DNA of 64,000 bases from the NCBI GenBank assembly GCA_907165065.1, contig OU015524.1:56957295-57021294 (forward strand). The letters are read 5' to 3'. Below are positions 38,337-50,963 of this stretch, in pieces (position 1 is the stretch's first letter; each line of letters begins with the position of its first letter). Under the pieces are notes generated by a model, which worked only from the letters and a program-made list of their open reading frames with translations, made no database searches and was not told the origin of the DNA. The position numbers and the translations under genes are program-made. This DNA is from Caprimulgus europaeus (taxonomy: Eukaryota > Chordata > Aves > Caprimulgiformes > Caprimulgidae).

Positions 38337-41300
38337 CCTTGCAAAGCTTGCCTCACTGTGTTGAAATATTAGAAGAGGAAGAAGCAATCAAGAAGCAGTT
38401 AGTGTCTGATTTGGTGGCCTTCTAAATCCAAAACATCAAAAGGTCTTTTCTGGACTGTGTTTCACCTTCTTCATCAAATCTTCTTTTTTGAGCCCTGTAT
38501 TGACAGACTTGGCACTCTTCAGTATAAAGCTGCTTGGAAGCAGTGTTTCCATGTGGGAAGGTTAGGAGAGGCAAAGCTTTGGAACTGATGCAATCACTCC
38601 CTTCCCCGTGTGCAACTGAGGGCTCCTTTGTCTCCCCTGCTACTTTGGTCTGGCTTGGAGAGAGCTTTTGGAGAAAGATATAATGGTATAAGCAGTTTAT
38701 CTGATGTCTGTGTTGAACCATTTTGTGCTTCAGGCCCTGTCTGCTTCAGCTGTGCTTGGATGGCATGCTGCAGGTTCCTATGGGAATGGTTGCCAGATGA
38801 CCTGAAGAGGAAGAGATGCTAAGGACACCTTGTTAGCCATACAGTGGAAAGTTGTGTTGAGGGAGTGATGGCTTAGAGCAAGTTACAGACAGAGGTATCA
38901 TCTTCATCAGTATTACTAGTCAAGGGCCTTTTGTTGAAGCCAAGAATTGGATGATGCATAATTTGCATCTACTCAAAATTTGCATAGCTCCATCAGTTAA
39001 ACAGCTGCAGACAAGACCCCTAACAGAGTGATGGCACTGAAGTTTTTCCCGTGAGACATCCTACTTGGATGACTTGTGTGAAGTAGCCATCTCCATGGTG
39101 TCAGGAAGAAAGTTTTGCTTGAGTTAAAGTTACTTCAGTCCTTGTTCAACAGTGTCTTTCTGGTTAGGCAGCAGCAGATGTTGTGCTGTATGTGGAGAAC
39201 AGGAGGGAAGATGCGTTCTTCCCCTCCCTAAAAGGTGTTGAGGGTGAATTCCCCCTCTACTATTGTTCATGGTTTGTGTACAACTTCTACAGATCGCTTC
39301 TCTGCAGATTTTCCCATAGCATCTGAGCTCCCACCTCTAGGACTACTCTCTGTGGAGAAGTTGGTGTGTACGTTGGTGGTGGGCAAGTGTTTCCTGCATA
39401 GTAAGCAGCAGGAAATGTTAGGATGAACCATTGCTGACTGAAACAAAGGTTTGTTTTCAAATGGGAAGAACCTCCTTGCCCAAACCTCCAGAGCATGTTA
39501 TGTAGATTTGTCTTCAGAAAATTAAGAAAAGAGTGGTAATTAAATGTGGTTCCCACTGTCCTCCTGTCTCCCACCCAGAGCAAGAGGAGGAGGAGATGTG
39601 CAGAGAGCTTGTGTCAACAGTGCTAGTGACTACCATGGGGTCTTAGGAGGCAGAAAGGATCTTGGGGCCTAAACTAAGTAGTTTACATGGGCTTGTGGTG
39701 TGTCCATGTGAGAAACGGGTCATCCTTGCATCAGGGTGAGGAGGTGCTGTAGGGGTGGAGGTGACTGCCTGGGCTAGGAAAACCACCCTGGCCCTGTAAG
39801 CCTTGCCCAGGCAATACCACCTTCCCCTGATCTTCCCCATCTAGGTGTGTGACTTGGGCTGCTTCCATTGCTGGAGAAGAGCAGCTTTGTCCATTGGCAG
39901 TTGCAGTGGTGGCCTGGTTTCTTCCCAGGCTTTGGACGTGACTTTGCATGATGGGGCAGGAGAGCAGCCCAATTCTGCACCACATTGAGGGTGCACTGCC
40001 AAATCTGGGACGTGCTCTTTGTGTAACCTCTCGTGACCTTTGGTGCTGCTCGGGTGGCCACTGGCCCAGACCTTGGACAGTACAGTAGGTCACTGAGGTG
40101 TGATCAACCTGGTTCCTTGAGTAACATGTGAAGTTAATTCCAGGGGCATTCCCATCTTGTGTGTGTTACTGTTGCTTTGGGATAGGTTCATGCGACCTAT
40201 GCTATTATCTAGACAGCAATGGCACCCAACTACCTACAGTGCTGATTACTCAGAGATGCCTCCTGCCCTGCAGTTGCCTCCTGCTCTGAAGGGCACAGGA
40301 GGTGTGCAGTCTGTGTCCCTTTGAGAGAGCAGACCTCCATTCCACTTGGAGATGTATTACTGTGTAAAGAGTCTGGCATCTGTGTTGGTCATGTTTTAGG
40401 GCTCAGTCTAATCCCCAGGAAGAAGGGAGAAGAAGATTCAGATTTTTTTTTTTTTTTTTAAATTCTCTTTAAAGGTTTCATGAGCTACTCCATTGGTGGA
40501 GTTGACTTAACTGAGAATTTTTGAAAGTTTTTTTATTGTTGTTTTTAAAACCCTCTGTTTAGATTTTTTGAAAGTTTTCAAGAACCTCGTGTGGTAAATC
40601 AAATATTAGCCTATGTAATCAGTATATTTTGTTGCGATTCATAGACTCTGTGATTAAGGGCTGATTCTGTTTTCTCCCACATTAAAAACTGCTTTGGCTA
40701 AAAGGTTGAACTTAGTGTGTTGCTGGTACCCTAGCGCTTAGACAGCACGGTTGGTCACTCTTCCCTGGTGCTGTGGGACATTCCCAAGTATTGAGAGCTT
40801 CCCTGGCTGGCTCTCTGCCCCCCGGGCTTCCCTATCTGCCAACCTGGCTGTGCTCGTGTGTGGCAGCACCTATTGTGTCTCATACCCTCACCTCCAGCTG
40901 GCACAGGGGTAGCTTCTTCTCTAGCAGCAAAATAAGTCAAAGTGTGTTAAGGATGCTTTTTCAGTATATATCAGAATACCTTGCAGTATTTTGGTCTAAA
41001 AAATATTTTAAGGCTTTTACACTTTGGCCCATGTCAGGATAAAAATAAGTACAGGGCTATCAGACTTTCCCCGCAGGACAAAAATTCCATTTTCCAACCA
41101 CCCCTAATTATTTCCATTCTGCTGTCTGGAAAGGATCTGGAGACAATTTAGGAAGCCAATTTACAATTGACTTGGGAAAAAATTATTTACCCTCCTGAGC
41201 CTCCTTAGATGCGCAGCCAGTGGCATATGATCAGTAGAAAATCCCATGCTCAATGATTTTTATGCTTATGGAAGGACATTGAGACCATGAAACTTAGTCT

Positions 41301-43129
41301 GGGTTCTTCTTACCTGTACATGCAATTTTTGTAGCTGTGGTGGACCAAACTGACCACTTGTTGAAGAACTTTGTGCGGTGGGAGGAGTGCTGGAGGACTG
41401 TTAAAAACGTGAAAGGGGCTGCTCTGCAAAACACTCGATCGTGAGTTGCACGGTGTGCTCTTGCCCACTCGGGTGACCTTGCAGCTTCTGGACCCAGCAG
41501 TGGTATCTCCAGGCAGCAATGGGGCATGATCCCAGCTCCTGTGGTCCTGAGGGTGCTGATGAGCAGCATCTGTAGCTCCAGTAATGAAGGGAGGTACCAG
41601 GAAGGGTGTGTGCACCTCAGGCACCAAACTGCCACTGCTCCCAGAGCTTTCTGTCTGATCCCTGCTCTACAGATGGATCCAGATTTTTCTTCGGCTTTTC
41701 TTACATACCAGGGCTGCATACATCATCCTGTATGTTGCTTTAATCCTATTAGGGCTGCATTTAACTGGGGTTAGGATTTGTCACTAATGAGTATGTTGAG
41801 GTTAGTAATTTTCAATTACACTTTTCTAACTCTCAATTAAAAAGGTAGTTGACTTTTTATAGAGAGAAATTAAAAAAAAAATCTTATTTTTCATTTAGAC
41901 TGACTGCAAATTGTAAAATTTGAACTCATGGGTGTACAGAATTAACATTCTTAAGAGATATTGTAAAAAGTATTCTTCATGGTTAACATTTAAAATTTTA
42001 TTTTAAGATTTTTATGTGCTTTATGCTATGCTGGCAAATTGAAAAAATATTGGATCCTTATATGGAGAACCAGCAGTTTCCCACAGCCCTGCTTTTACAG
42101 TGCTGAACGCATTTCATTTTGTGTGTGATTTTCCCCAGTTGCCAACTGACTACATCATACAGTTTTTTTGGCTTGTTCTTTCTGTCTTATGACCATCAGC
42201 AGATATTTTGAGTAGCATATTATAAAGCCACAGATCCTTTTTGCTGCCTTGGATTTTGCCTGTTACTGTTGGTAATGGAAAAGATTTTCCTAATTTTGTG
42301 GCGTCAGTAAGCGATTCAGACGAGGCTTCGAGAGAGCTTTTGTGTGGGAACCCACTGCTCGGCTCTGGTTGCCCTCTGCATTGGTAAAGGAGGGATGCAT
42401 CTGACCATCTCCGGTGTGTTCCTCAAAAGTATCATGAGATCACTCTGGAGAGGGATGGGGAAAGAGATTGGCACTTGTAAACAGTTCAGGATGCTCTGCG
42501 AATCCTCAGGATGATCTAAGTGTTGAAGAGATGGAGCTGAATTTGAAGCATATGGCTGAAGTTGGGAATTACTAGCAGGTCCTAGCAATTCCTCCTCTGG
42601 AAGAGGGGGAGGAGACAAGGCCAGGCACAGAGAGGAAGCTGGTGGGTGGCAGGAATGGTTGGAGAGACGTGGAATATTATCTTCTGGCAAACAGGTGTTT
42701 CATGGAAATGTTCTGACCACCAGAAATTGGATTATAGAAATCAGGGAGGGGATAATTGTGCTGGTCTGTTGCCATTGTCATAGGGCTGCATGTGGGTTAC
42801 TGCCTGCAGGTCGGGGCACCACAGCAGTGGGAAGGCATATAGTCACTACCAGGCAGTTCACAGCAGCCTGAAAAATGATGGTGTTTAGGACATTGCATGT
42901 ATTTTGGAGAGAGTGTGTAGGAGAGTAACAAATGATCAAATACCAATGGCCTATGCAGGTGGAGTAAATGGCAATATGAACGTGGGGTAGTTTAGATTAA
43001 TGATCATGGAGAGAGGGCTAACGTGCTGGTTGGCATACCTGGCAGCTAAAGCCCTCGTGCAGAAGCGGCTGCTACTTAAGATGCTGTAAGGGATTACAAA
43101 TGGCAAAAATTGGAAGTAGTAAACTTAGT
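38332..43129. other. Intron-like stretch, nothing recognised
   Basis: No supported exon was seen. A 17-base T tract lies at 40443-40459. The part at about 39.2-41.7 kb is somewhat richer in GC and in chance open frames on both strands, without splice support. Confidence 0.4.
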
Positions 43130-43345
43130 AGCGAGTTTAATCTGAATAAAAGGAAGAACAACTTCACAGTCAGATCTCGTAAGTGGTAGAGCATTTCTTT
43201 GGGGAAAAGATGGGAGCCCTGAACCTAGAGATGTTTAAATTTAGGCTTTGCAGGACAATATTTGGCTCCAATATTTGGCTGTCATCTATGTTGTTATGAT
43301 GAAATGTTTCCTGGAATGATACACAAGGGGGTTTAGTACCATAAA
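43130..43345 (+). mobile_element. Old CR1/L3-like LINE 3' fragment
   Basis: The order of words follows the CR1 C-terminal coding region and tail at low identity: GTTTAATCTGAATAAAAGGA with AAC..CTTCACAGT (compare [11 protein letters not shown]), then CCTAGAGATGTTTAAATTTA (compare SLEVFK), and finally GGAATGATACACAAGGGGG before a degraded end. All reading frames are destroyed. Divergence far exceeds that of the three clear CR1 copies, so insertion is much older, possibly pre-avian. Confidence 0.5.
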
Positions 43346-44449
43346 ACATTTGGGTATATGTTGGTATAATGCTTGGGATGAAAATCTCTGTCATGAATTG
43401 TCATGTTCAAATTTCTGAGCAAACGTTTTTACTAAAGTATGTGTCCTGCAAGATCTCCATGTTCAGAGTTATCTGTGTGGAGAGGGTGTCACCCAAGGCC
43501 AATACTGATAGATCATTCACTTCACCTTGTATTGTAAATGGCAGTGTGCATTGAGGGCTAAGAACAAGTGTAAAGGGTGACTTTTATCGCCACTTTCAGA
43601 TTTGCCTTTAGTCAATTACTTTTGTCCTCTTGCACTTTCTGAACATTGAATCTGAGTCGTACAGGAGGGGAGATATTAATTGCCATTCACTGAATTTGGA
43701 CTGAGACCATTCTTAATCAGTGGCTACATCTTACTTGCATAAGACTAGTGTAGAAATTAAGACATTCAGCCCACCGGCTATGAAGAGTAACCAATAGGGA
43801 TGAATTATCACAAAAAGTGTCTGGGTTATTTAAAATACTTATCTTTTACTACTTCTTTTTCCCCATCACAAGATCATAATAAAAGGTTTTTCCAGTTTCT
43901 GAGCTGTGCTCAACCAATAAGCCCATTTAAGCATTTTGTTTCTTTTAAAACAATTTGTTTTGGAACAGTCCTTTATTTCCTTTGATCTATATGCTGATAT
44001 TGTCTTTATTTCTTGCAGTATTTCATGTTTCACTGGGATTTCTGTGTTACAGGGAAGACATCTACCAAACATGTTTTATTTGGGAGACTACTTCTGGCAG
44101 CTATGTGGAGCTCACTGGTTTTGGATCTTAAGATGGGAGCTTGACATTAACTTTTTGTTCATTTGTACTCTCTATGTCCTCTTGAGATAGGAGGTTCTTA
44201 CTGTGCAGTTATCTTCCTCAGCCAAAGACCTTTTATGGGTAACTTTTATGTTTTGCATATGGCTTTTTCCATTCCTCTCTATGGATTTCTTTGTAGATCT
44301 GCGACAGTTGAGGTTGCTTGTTAGTAGAAGCTGAATTCGTAATACATTATTTGCCATATTGCACTTAGTATTATGGTACAAAGTATTATGAATAAAATTT
44401 ATTCATCATTGTTTTGAGTAAAGTTTTTTCCATTCATTATTGGCATTTT
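43346..44449. other. Intron-like stretch, nothing recognised
   Basis: An acceptor (TTATTTCTTGCAG near 44018) precedes an open frame ending at 44190, but no donor of quality follows. It is not called. Confidence 0.4.
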
Positions 44450-44535
44450 ATTGTAAGTATAAATATTATCATACATATAATTGTATCTATTATTGATATA
44501 CACACATATATTCATATACTTATAGGTATATATAA
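44450..44535. repeat. AT-rich low-complexity tract
   Basis: It consists of repeated ATATA, TATTAT and CACACATATATTCATATAC words. It is simple AT-rich sequence. Confidence 0.65.
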
Positions 44536-46489
44536 AATCTTGAAGCGAAAAGACAGGAATGATTAAATGATGTCCTCAAAAATTCACAGGAAGTTTATGG
44601 GAGAGCTATGTCAGTAAAGATACGTCGAAAGTTCTCTCTAATGTATCTTATTCTGGTTCCTGCCATGCTTTCTGAACTGGTTTTGGAATAGGAGCTGTGA
44701 TTGCTAAAGCTTTAAGTGCTAAACCCTGAGAAGCTCCAAGTTCGTGGTTTAGCCATGCGAGTTCTTTGCTATCACGTGGATGATAGACATTCCCTTTCGC
44801 ATTCCCCGCATAAAAAGCGAGTCAACTGGAAGCATGTTTGTACTAAGCCACATCAGAGTTATCCTCTGAATTAAGGGTATATAATAGTTCCTTTAAGAGT
44901 AAATTTGTACAAAAAGGTCAGAATTTTTTTTGTTAGTTCAGATATAATTTGACAGCTCTAGTTTGATCCCTATTAAATTTACTATTTTTTTTCATCTGAA
45001 TGAATTGGATTGTGGTTAATTTGTATGCATCTTCATATACCACTAAAAACTTCCATATGGAATTTAGATTAGATAAGGTTCCAGGAAATGAGAATGAGCC
45101 TTAGATGTGAATGACTGTAAACATACTTAGAGTAGTTCTGTAAGAATTAAATAAAGTTTAGAGTTAATTCTCCTGATTTTTTTTTTTTTCTTTTATAGAG
45201 CCCAGCAAACAGTGTAACTTGAGTCCTGAAATTTAGATGTGTATCACTGTGGTGCTTTGCTGCCTCATAGTAATTCATGGGCTATACTTCTTTACATAAC
45301 AAGGCAATAGATGCAATGCAAAAAAAGGCTGTGGTAAAAGCCTTTTAGTCGATCATCCTTCAGCAAGTGAACATTGACAGTCCCTGCCTGCCCTCATGGT
45401 AAACTACTCTTTCCGATGCATCCTTTTATATTTTAAATTATAATAGTGGGTTTAGCTGAATGAAACAGTGGGTTGTTCCAGTGAGCTCAGTATATACCCA
45501 GCATTAAGTATGCAAGTATTTCCAGTGATTTAGATGGTAGCAGGCTTGTGCCTGGGATTATGTTTGTGCTCACTAGCCTTGCTGATTTAAAGCTCATGTG
45601 ACAGAAGTATATCAACTTGTTATCCATTTTAGCAGTCCCATTTGGTTTTGTACCTCTGTTGCAAAAAGAAACATGTTTCACCTCGAGTGTTTCATTGTTC
45701 TTGTTGTTGATCAGATTGGTTTGTACTTTTGCAGGCAAGTAAGTATTGTAATTCAAGTAGATCCCTTCTTTGCTTTCTGGTTCCCGGAATCTTATTAAAT
45801 ATATTAATCTCCCAGTGCTGTTCACTCATTACATCAAGCTTTCCTGATGCGTCCTTTCTTTTTTTGATCGTGGATGTGTTTGTTGTTAAACCTACATGCA
45901 GTTTTCTGATTCTTTGAAACCATCGAGATAGCGGCTCTCTTTGTGTTAAAGTCCATTTTGCAGATGATTGGAATGGAGTCTGGTACAAGCATCCTCATTA
46001 GATTTTCAGGCTTTAGCAGGTTTATATTACTCTATATACTTATCTTTTTCTGAAATGCAAAACTGTAGAGGGATCAAATTTCTGAATTATGAAACATGTT
46101 CCTAATGCTACATAAATGGCAATAAAGACAAATTGTGAAGTCTGTGGCATGATCAGGTCAACGAGGCTGGGCTTTTTTGTTTTGTTTTGGAGCTTTTGGT
46201 GGATTAGTTAGCACTTCGTCATGTGGAATTCTACAAGTTACATCTCAGAAATTAGTCTAAACTTGTCAAGTAACAAAGTAATCCCTTCAAAAGCTTGCCA
46301 ATCAAGGTATACTAGATTGAGTATTTTAATAATTAGAAGTAACTGTTGAAATCATCCTGGGAATAAAGGGTCAATGGCAGAATTTTCAAAGCGCTCCTGA
46401 AAAGTAAGCAGTGAAGTCGCTGTGCATCAGTAGCGGTACTGGATGGGTCACAGGTTGTGGCGGTTGGTTCAGGCTCTGCAGTCCAGGCA
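44536..46489. other. Intron-like stretch, nothing firm
   Basis: A strong T-tract acceptor (TTTTATAG ending at 45198) follows a 13-base T run. The frame after it closes within 40 bases and no polyadenylation signal is close, so no exon is called. AGAATTTTCAAAGCGCTCC near 46379 recalls an ancient amniote repeat word. Confidence 0.4.
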
Positions 46490-46555
46490 GTGCTGCCATT
46501 TTACAGGTCCGCAAGCTGAGATGCAGAAAGTTAAATACAAGCCAGTCATGGCACT
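46490..46555 (-). repeat. MIR-like SINE scrap
   Basis: CCATTTTACAGGTCCGCAAG then CTGAGATGCAGAAAGTTAAA and GCCAGTCATGG follow, word for word but diverged, the minus strand of the MIR core and tail ('ccattttacagatgaggaaactgaggcacagagaggttaa'). MIR is an ancient tRNA-derived SINE of amniotes. Only about 60 bases survive. Confidence 0.45.
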
Positions 46556-47462
46556 GTCAGCAAACATAAATTATTTAATACTACCATGGTTAGCCAAATG
46601 CAAGATAACTAGCTGGTAAATGCACACTGGTTGTTTTCTTTGTCTTCAGCTCCTTCAATTGTAGAGTTTGTGTCAGGGCACTGCCACCTGGAGAGGCTGA
46701 AGACCTGCCTGGTGCAAGAAGCTGGTCCTTCAGATAAGACAAAAAATGTTTTAAAGGAAAAGTGGAAGAGTTTTTACAAGGTGTTTGTTGTTGTTTAACA
46801 GATGGAGAGAAACCTCTCAGAAGAAGTCACTATAGCCGGTCATCCCTGATGGTGAAGTTTCTTAATAGCTGTGACATTGCAGCATATTGCGTTCTGTCTT
46901 TGCAGACCAGTAACCTGAACTTAATGGGACCTGCAATAAGCAAAGCTGTGAAAGACTAATATAACTTGTGTGCTGATTGCACTTTTAATCCTTGTTGTTT
47001 GAGACAATTAATATGTTGTAAATACCTATTTCTCCTTTCCAGTCCATGTTCTCCTTTTGGTAGTTAAGTATTTGATGCAATAGAAGCTTACATTTACGCT
47101 AGCAATGAAGCAGCCTGTGCTGTCTTCTTAGCACATCGTGTTACATTTTCTTGCTTTTGGAATATTACAGGCTGGCTGAATGTAGATAAACAAAGAAGGT
47201 GCTGGCAGTCTGAAGCTATTGTCTGATCTTTCTTTGATGTAAAGAACTATCTGTGGCTAAAATAATCGAATCAAAATTTTCCATAACTCTTCATCAAAGT
47301 TAAAGGAAAAAAACTTTTTTTCCTACCATCACCACTTACCTTTTGTATGTGTATGTACAGTGTGTGTGTAAGCTTCCACTCTCTGCTTCTCCTCTCATGC
47401 AAGTCACTGACTTCTAGACTACAACTTCTGCAGAGTAGTTCATGGACTTCAGGTTTTGTTGG
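46556..47462. other. Intron-like stretch with an open frame of uncertain meaning
   Basis: After a good acceptor (TTTTCTTTGTCTTCAG, ending at 46649) one frame is open to a weak donor at 46781. Another acceptor lies at 46905 with an 18-codon frame after it. No product is recognised and no gene is called. Confidence 0.35.
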
Positions 47463-47518
47463 TTTTTTTTTTTTTTAAATAATTTAATTATATTAATCTT
47501 TTTTTTTTTTTTTTTTTT
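47463..47518 (+). repeat. Two poly-T tracts around an AT-rich spacer
   Basis: T runs of 14 (47463-47476) and 20 (47499-47518) flank AAATAATTTAATTATATTAA. Confidence 0.85.
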
Positions 47519-47923
47519 CTCTCCCCATTACCAGCTAGACTTTAAGAAGTCTTCTGTTCCCTGGTAAAGCCATCAGCTTTGAGTTGTTTCTGAAAGACCT
47601 CTGGGGACTTTTTCTGAGTCTCCTCTCTTTTATGCTCTCTTACTGTTGCCCCTGTCTTATGGCCTCAGGTTTGCTGATGGACTCATCAGGAAGAAGACAT
47701 TGTCCATCGATATTTATTCCTCACCGCTAAATTAACAGTTGGAGAAATGTGAGCAATGCTTCTAGCTACCTCGACGCTGTCTTTTTTCCTGACTCTCTGC
47801 AAGGGAACCCATCTTCTTGGCAGAAGTCAAGGCCTACTACATCCGACCTATGAAACAGCCAACCCGAAAGCCAGACAGGCAGCAGAGGATATTGGGATAT
47901 TGACCATAGATATTTCATTCCTT

Positions 47924-48005
47924 AAAAAAAAAGAAAAAAAAAAAGAAAAAAGAAGAAAAAAGAAAAAAAAAAAGGAAAAAAATAAAAAAAAGGGAAGAAA
48001 AGAGG
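47924..48005 (+). repeat. A-rich polypurine tract
   Basis: About 80 bases of A runs broken by single or paired G and one T. It is the only long A-rich tract right of the CpG island. Translated in frame it gives a lysine-rich tail, which is an artefact. Confidence 0.9.
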
Positions 48006-50937
48006 TCCATTAGCATGCCAGCTGGTTCATTAGGCAATTTGTCAGACTATTAAGATAACTCATAATATGTTGACATCATTGTGTGAAAAACAGAAAAATG
48101 GGGGGAACTGGGGCTTGGGTCTAATTTCAAAACAAAGTGGATTTCATTACCAGGTCTGATACATCTTTTGCAGATGCTGTATCTCCCTCTGTGGGGAAGG
48201 GATCGTATAAAGCAGTTTTTCTCTGCTGTTACAGCCTACTGTAGGGCCCATTAAAATCAATAGAAGTTTTGCCATCAGTCTTGTAGTGAGTGATGCCTTC
48301 AATCTTGTAGTGCCCAGACAACTAGATAAATGCTGCTTATTTTTCTGTTGCTGCTTATTTTTCTGTTGCTATTACTTAGAGATTATTGGATGATCAGAGC
48401 TAAGATAAAAATACTGAACAGTAGTAGCAGCAGAACCACTGATACCCTGGTTCTTCCACCACGGATCAGCCCTGGGGACACACAGAGGGAGTGATGGGTG
48501 GTTGTCTCAGGCTACTGGGCTTCACCCAGCCCTTGGCCCCCTCCTCGCTCATTCATTATTCAGTGGCTGGAATGCACAGGATGACTGGGGAATGGTAAAG
48601 TATAAAGGGAATCTAGGAATTGAACAGGGCTAGGACCTCTCAGATTTACATTAATTTATGCGCTACTGCAATATACATACAAGCATAAATGCACTCTGTG
48701 TTTAAAAGGGATTAAATGGTTAAGTTCAAAATTCCTTGTGTGCTGAGCATGGTCTAGATGGTTTATAGCTGTAAGCGTGCAAAAGGTTTACTTACAAAAT
48801 TGATTTATATGTTCATTTATGTTCTTGAATATTGGGAACAGGCAGGGAATTAGCAGTGTTGCATGAGCTGTACTAGCACATTTTTCACCTTATATGGAGA
48901 ATTGCCTGCCACTTATCAAGCAGGGGCAGCTTTGCTGCTATTGTCACATTCCTTAAAGTTGGAAGAAATCACGTTTCTCTGACTAAAGAGTCAACTCCTA
49001 AGCTTATGGTTTTGTAGGCTGAATACTCTTTTTTTAATCCAGGAAATGCTGGGATGGGCAGTGCTTCTTTGGAAAAATAGCAGCATGCAAATTTTCACTG
49101 TCGTGTTACGGAGTTCATTCCTCAGCTTGGGTGGAGAAACTTAGATGCTTGCAAGGGAAAATTATGTTTCTCTTTGGAGTCGTCTGGAGTTCCTCCTGCC
49201 TGGCTCTTCTGCTCCAGAAGAACACACCAGGAAGGAAGGTCTTGGGGAATTAATGGAAAGACTTGTAAATAGGGTACCCATGGTATTTAAGGGGTGAGAC
49301 CTCACTGCTTGGTGTCTTTATTCCTGGTAGGGTCACTGGTGTTTGAAACAGCCTTTTCATGGACTAGTTTAGACACTGACTGACAGCTGTTGGCTGTGAA
49401 GTTGTCAACCTGTTGTGGAAATAGCTATGTCACAAATTTGTCATCTGAGTGTGAGGCTAAATAAGTGGAAAATGTGGAAGGAGGGACAAATCGCTTGTTC
49501 AGCCACTGATATCTCAGATTGGAGAAGCTGTACAAAAGACTGGAAAAAGACTTGAGAGGTTAAAAGAGTGAGGATTATAAAATTTCCTTGTTAGTGTAAA
49601 AGTACAGCATCCACATGCTAGTGAAGTCTACAGTCACTGAAATACTTGAATTTGGAAGGTGGGAGATCAGCATCACATCTGACTTAAGTATTTCAAATTA
49701 AAACAGTAAATATTTCTGGGATTGTGGCATTCAGGAGGGCATAAGTCTCTCCTACTGCTGCTTCTTGTTTGTTTTTTTTTTTCAGTACGGAGACCATTAT
49801 AATTTTTCAGAGCATGTGCTCCACTGCACTTGTGACTTGATTCTGCATTGTGATTGTAGAGATTTTTCTATGGTACTACTTGGGAAATAAAATAGTTTAA
49901 TATGGTAGTGATTAGGTGCAATGATTAGAAAACCTGGTCTGAAATTGCCGTTGCTGATTTCACTTTAAAGCGGATCCAGAAGAGTTAACTGGAAAATGAT
50001 ACTTAAGTTTTTCTTGCTCCATAAAGGCAATGTTGGCTGTATTTTTTTGAATAATAAGATGTAAGGAAGAATTCATGAGCCTAGAAACATTTGAAGCCAA
50101 CAGAAACAAAGGAGTAGTTTATATGGCTAAATACTTTGAAAAACCAACATTTGAAACATTTAGCCGAGTGGTTGCAATGAAGCAGCCGTGCAATTTTGAG
50201 GGGGTAGGGCAGAAGATATGGATTTTTATTTTCTGTTTGCTTGTTTGTGGTTTTCCCATTCTTCCCCTTTTATGGCTCACCAGAAGAGAAACAGATTTCT
50301 TATCGTGTATATGGGTATAAAAGATTTTAAATGATGTATATTTATTTTTAGGACTCCACCCTTGGGCTTTGGATTTTGTGAACAGCTATTTCAGTAAATT
50401 TACATCTATATGGGGAAACTGGCAAATTGAATACTGTGCAAATCCACGTTTTAAAAAAAGCAATTGCTATTATAGAAGGTAAATGATATCATAAGGAAGC
50501 CAAGTAAAAAAGATTGCATTTTTGTTTGCTACTAAGGGAATGATCAATGCTTCCTGCTGGCTTTTGCACCCTGCAATTGGAGATTCTGGTGTGCAAATGG
50601 TTTAAATAATGCTAGGTTTTGTGACTGGTTGGCGCTGTATAATACTGGGACTGGGGTGACTTAAATATACAGTGTGGGCCAATCCCAAAGTCCTTCCTCA
50701 GACAGAACACCCACTGAAATCACATTTAAGTGTTGGCAGTGGAAGCTTTGCCAAAGAAATCACTATGGATTTGACTCCAAAGTTATTACTACTAAATTTC
50801 ATATGTAAGCCTTTCATTATTGTGTTTTTTAAGAATGGAGTACTCGAATGAATCCTGGAATTCATTATAACTTTCTGATTTTACCAGGGTATTGGCCCCT
50901 TAAACTACATTTCCATTGGGGAAAAAAAAATTCTTCC
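48006..50937. other. Intron-like stretch with repeat scraps
   Basis: GGGCCCATTAAAATCAATAG with AAGTTTTGCCATCAGTC (about 48245-48280) and CCAATCCCAAAGTCC with ACACCCACTGAAATCAC (about 50679-50723) resemble the dispersed amniote motif discussed separately. The 18-bp tandem repeat at 48331 is listed on its own. No exon is supported. Confidence 0.45.
48331..48370 (+). repeat. 18-bp unit repeated 2.2 times
   Basis: TGCTGCTTATTTTTCTGT occurs twice exactly (48331-48348, 48349-48366) and is followed by the first four bases of a third unit. Replication slippage is the simplest source; perfect identity suggests a recent event. Confidence 0.9.
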
Positions 50938-50963
50938 TTTTTTTTTTTTTTGTTGTTGTTGTT
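50938..50963 (+). repeat. Poly-T followed by (GTT)n
   Basis: A 14-base T run (50938-50951) leads into four GTT units. It is low-complexity DNA. Confidence 0.85.

Noticed and set aside
41294-41719. 141-codon minus-strand frame
   Set aside because: No splice or codon support; overlapping frames on both strands are open because of moderate GC content.
45199-45237. Possible last exon after the T-tract acceptor at 45198
   Set aside because: The frame closes after 12 codons and no AATAAA with a downstream element follows nearby.
47756-48013. 85-codon frame ending in a lysine-rich tail
   Set aside because: The tail is the A-rich simple repeat read in frame, and there is no other support.
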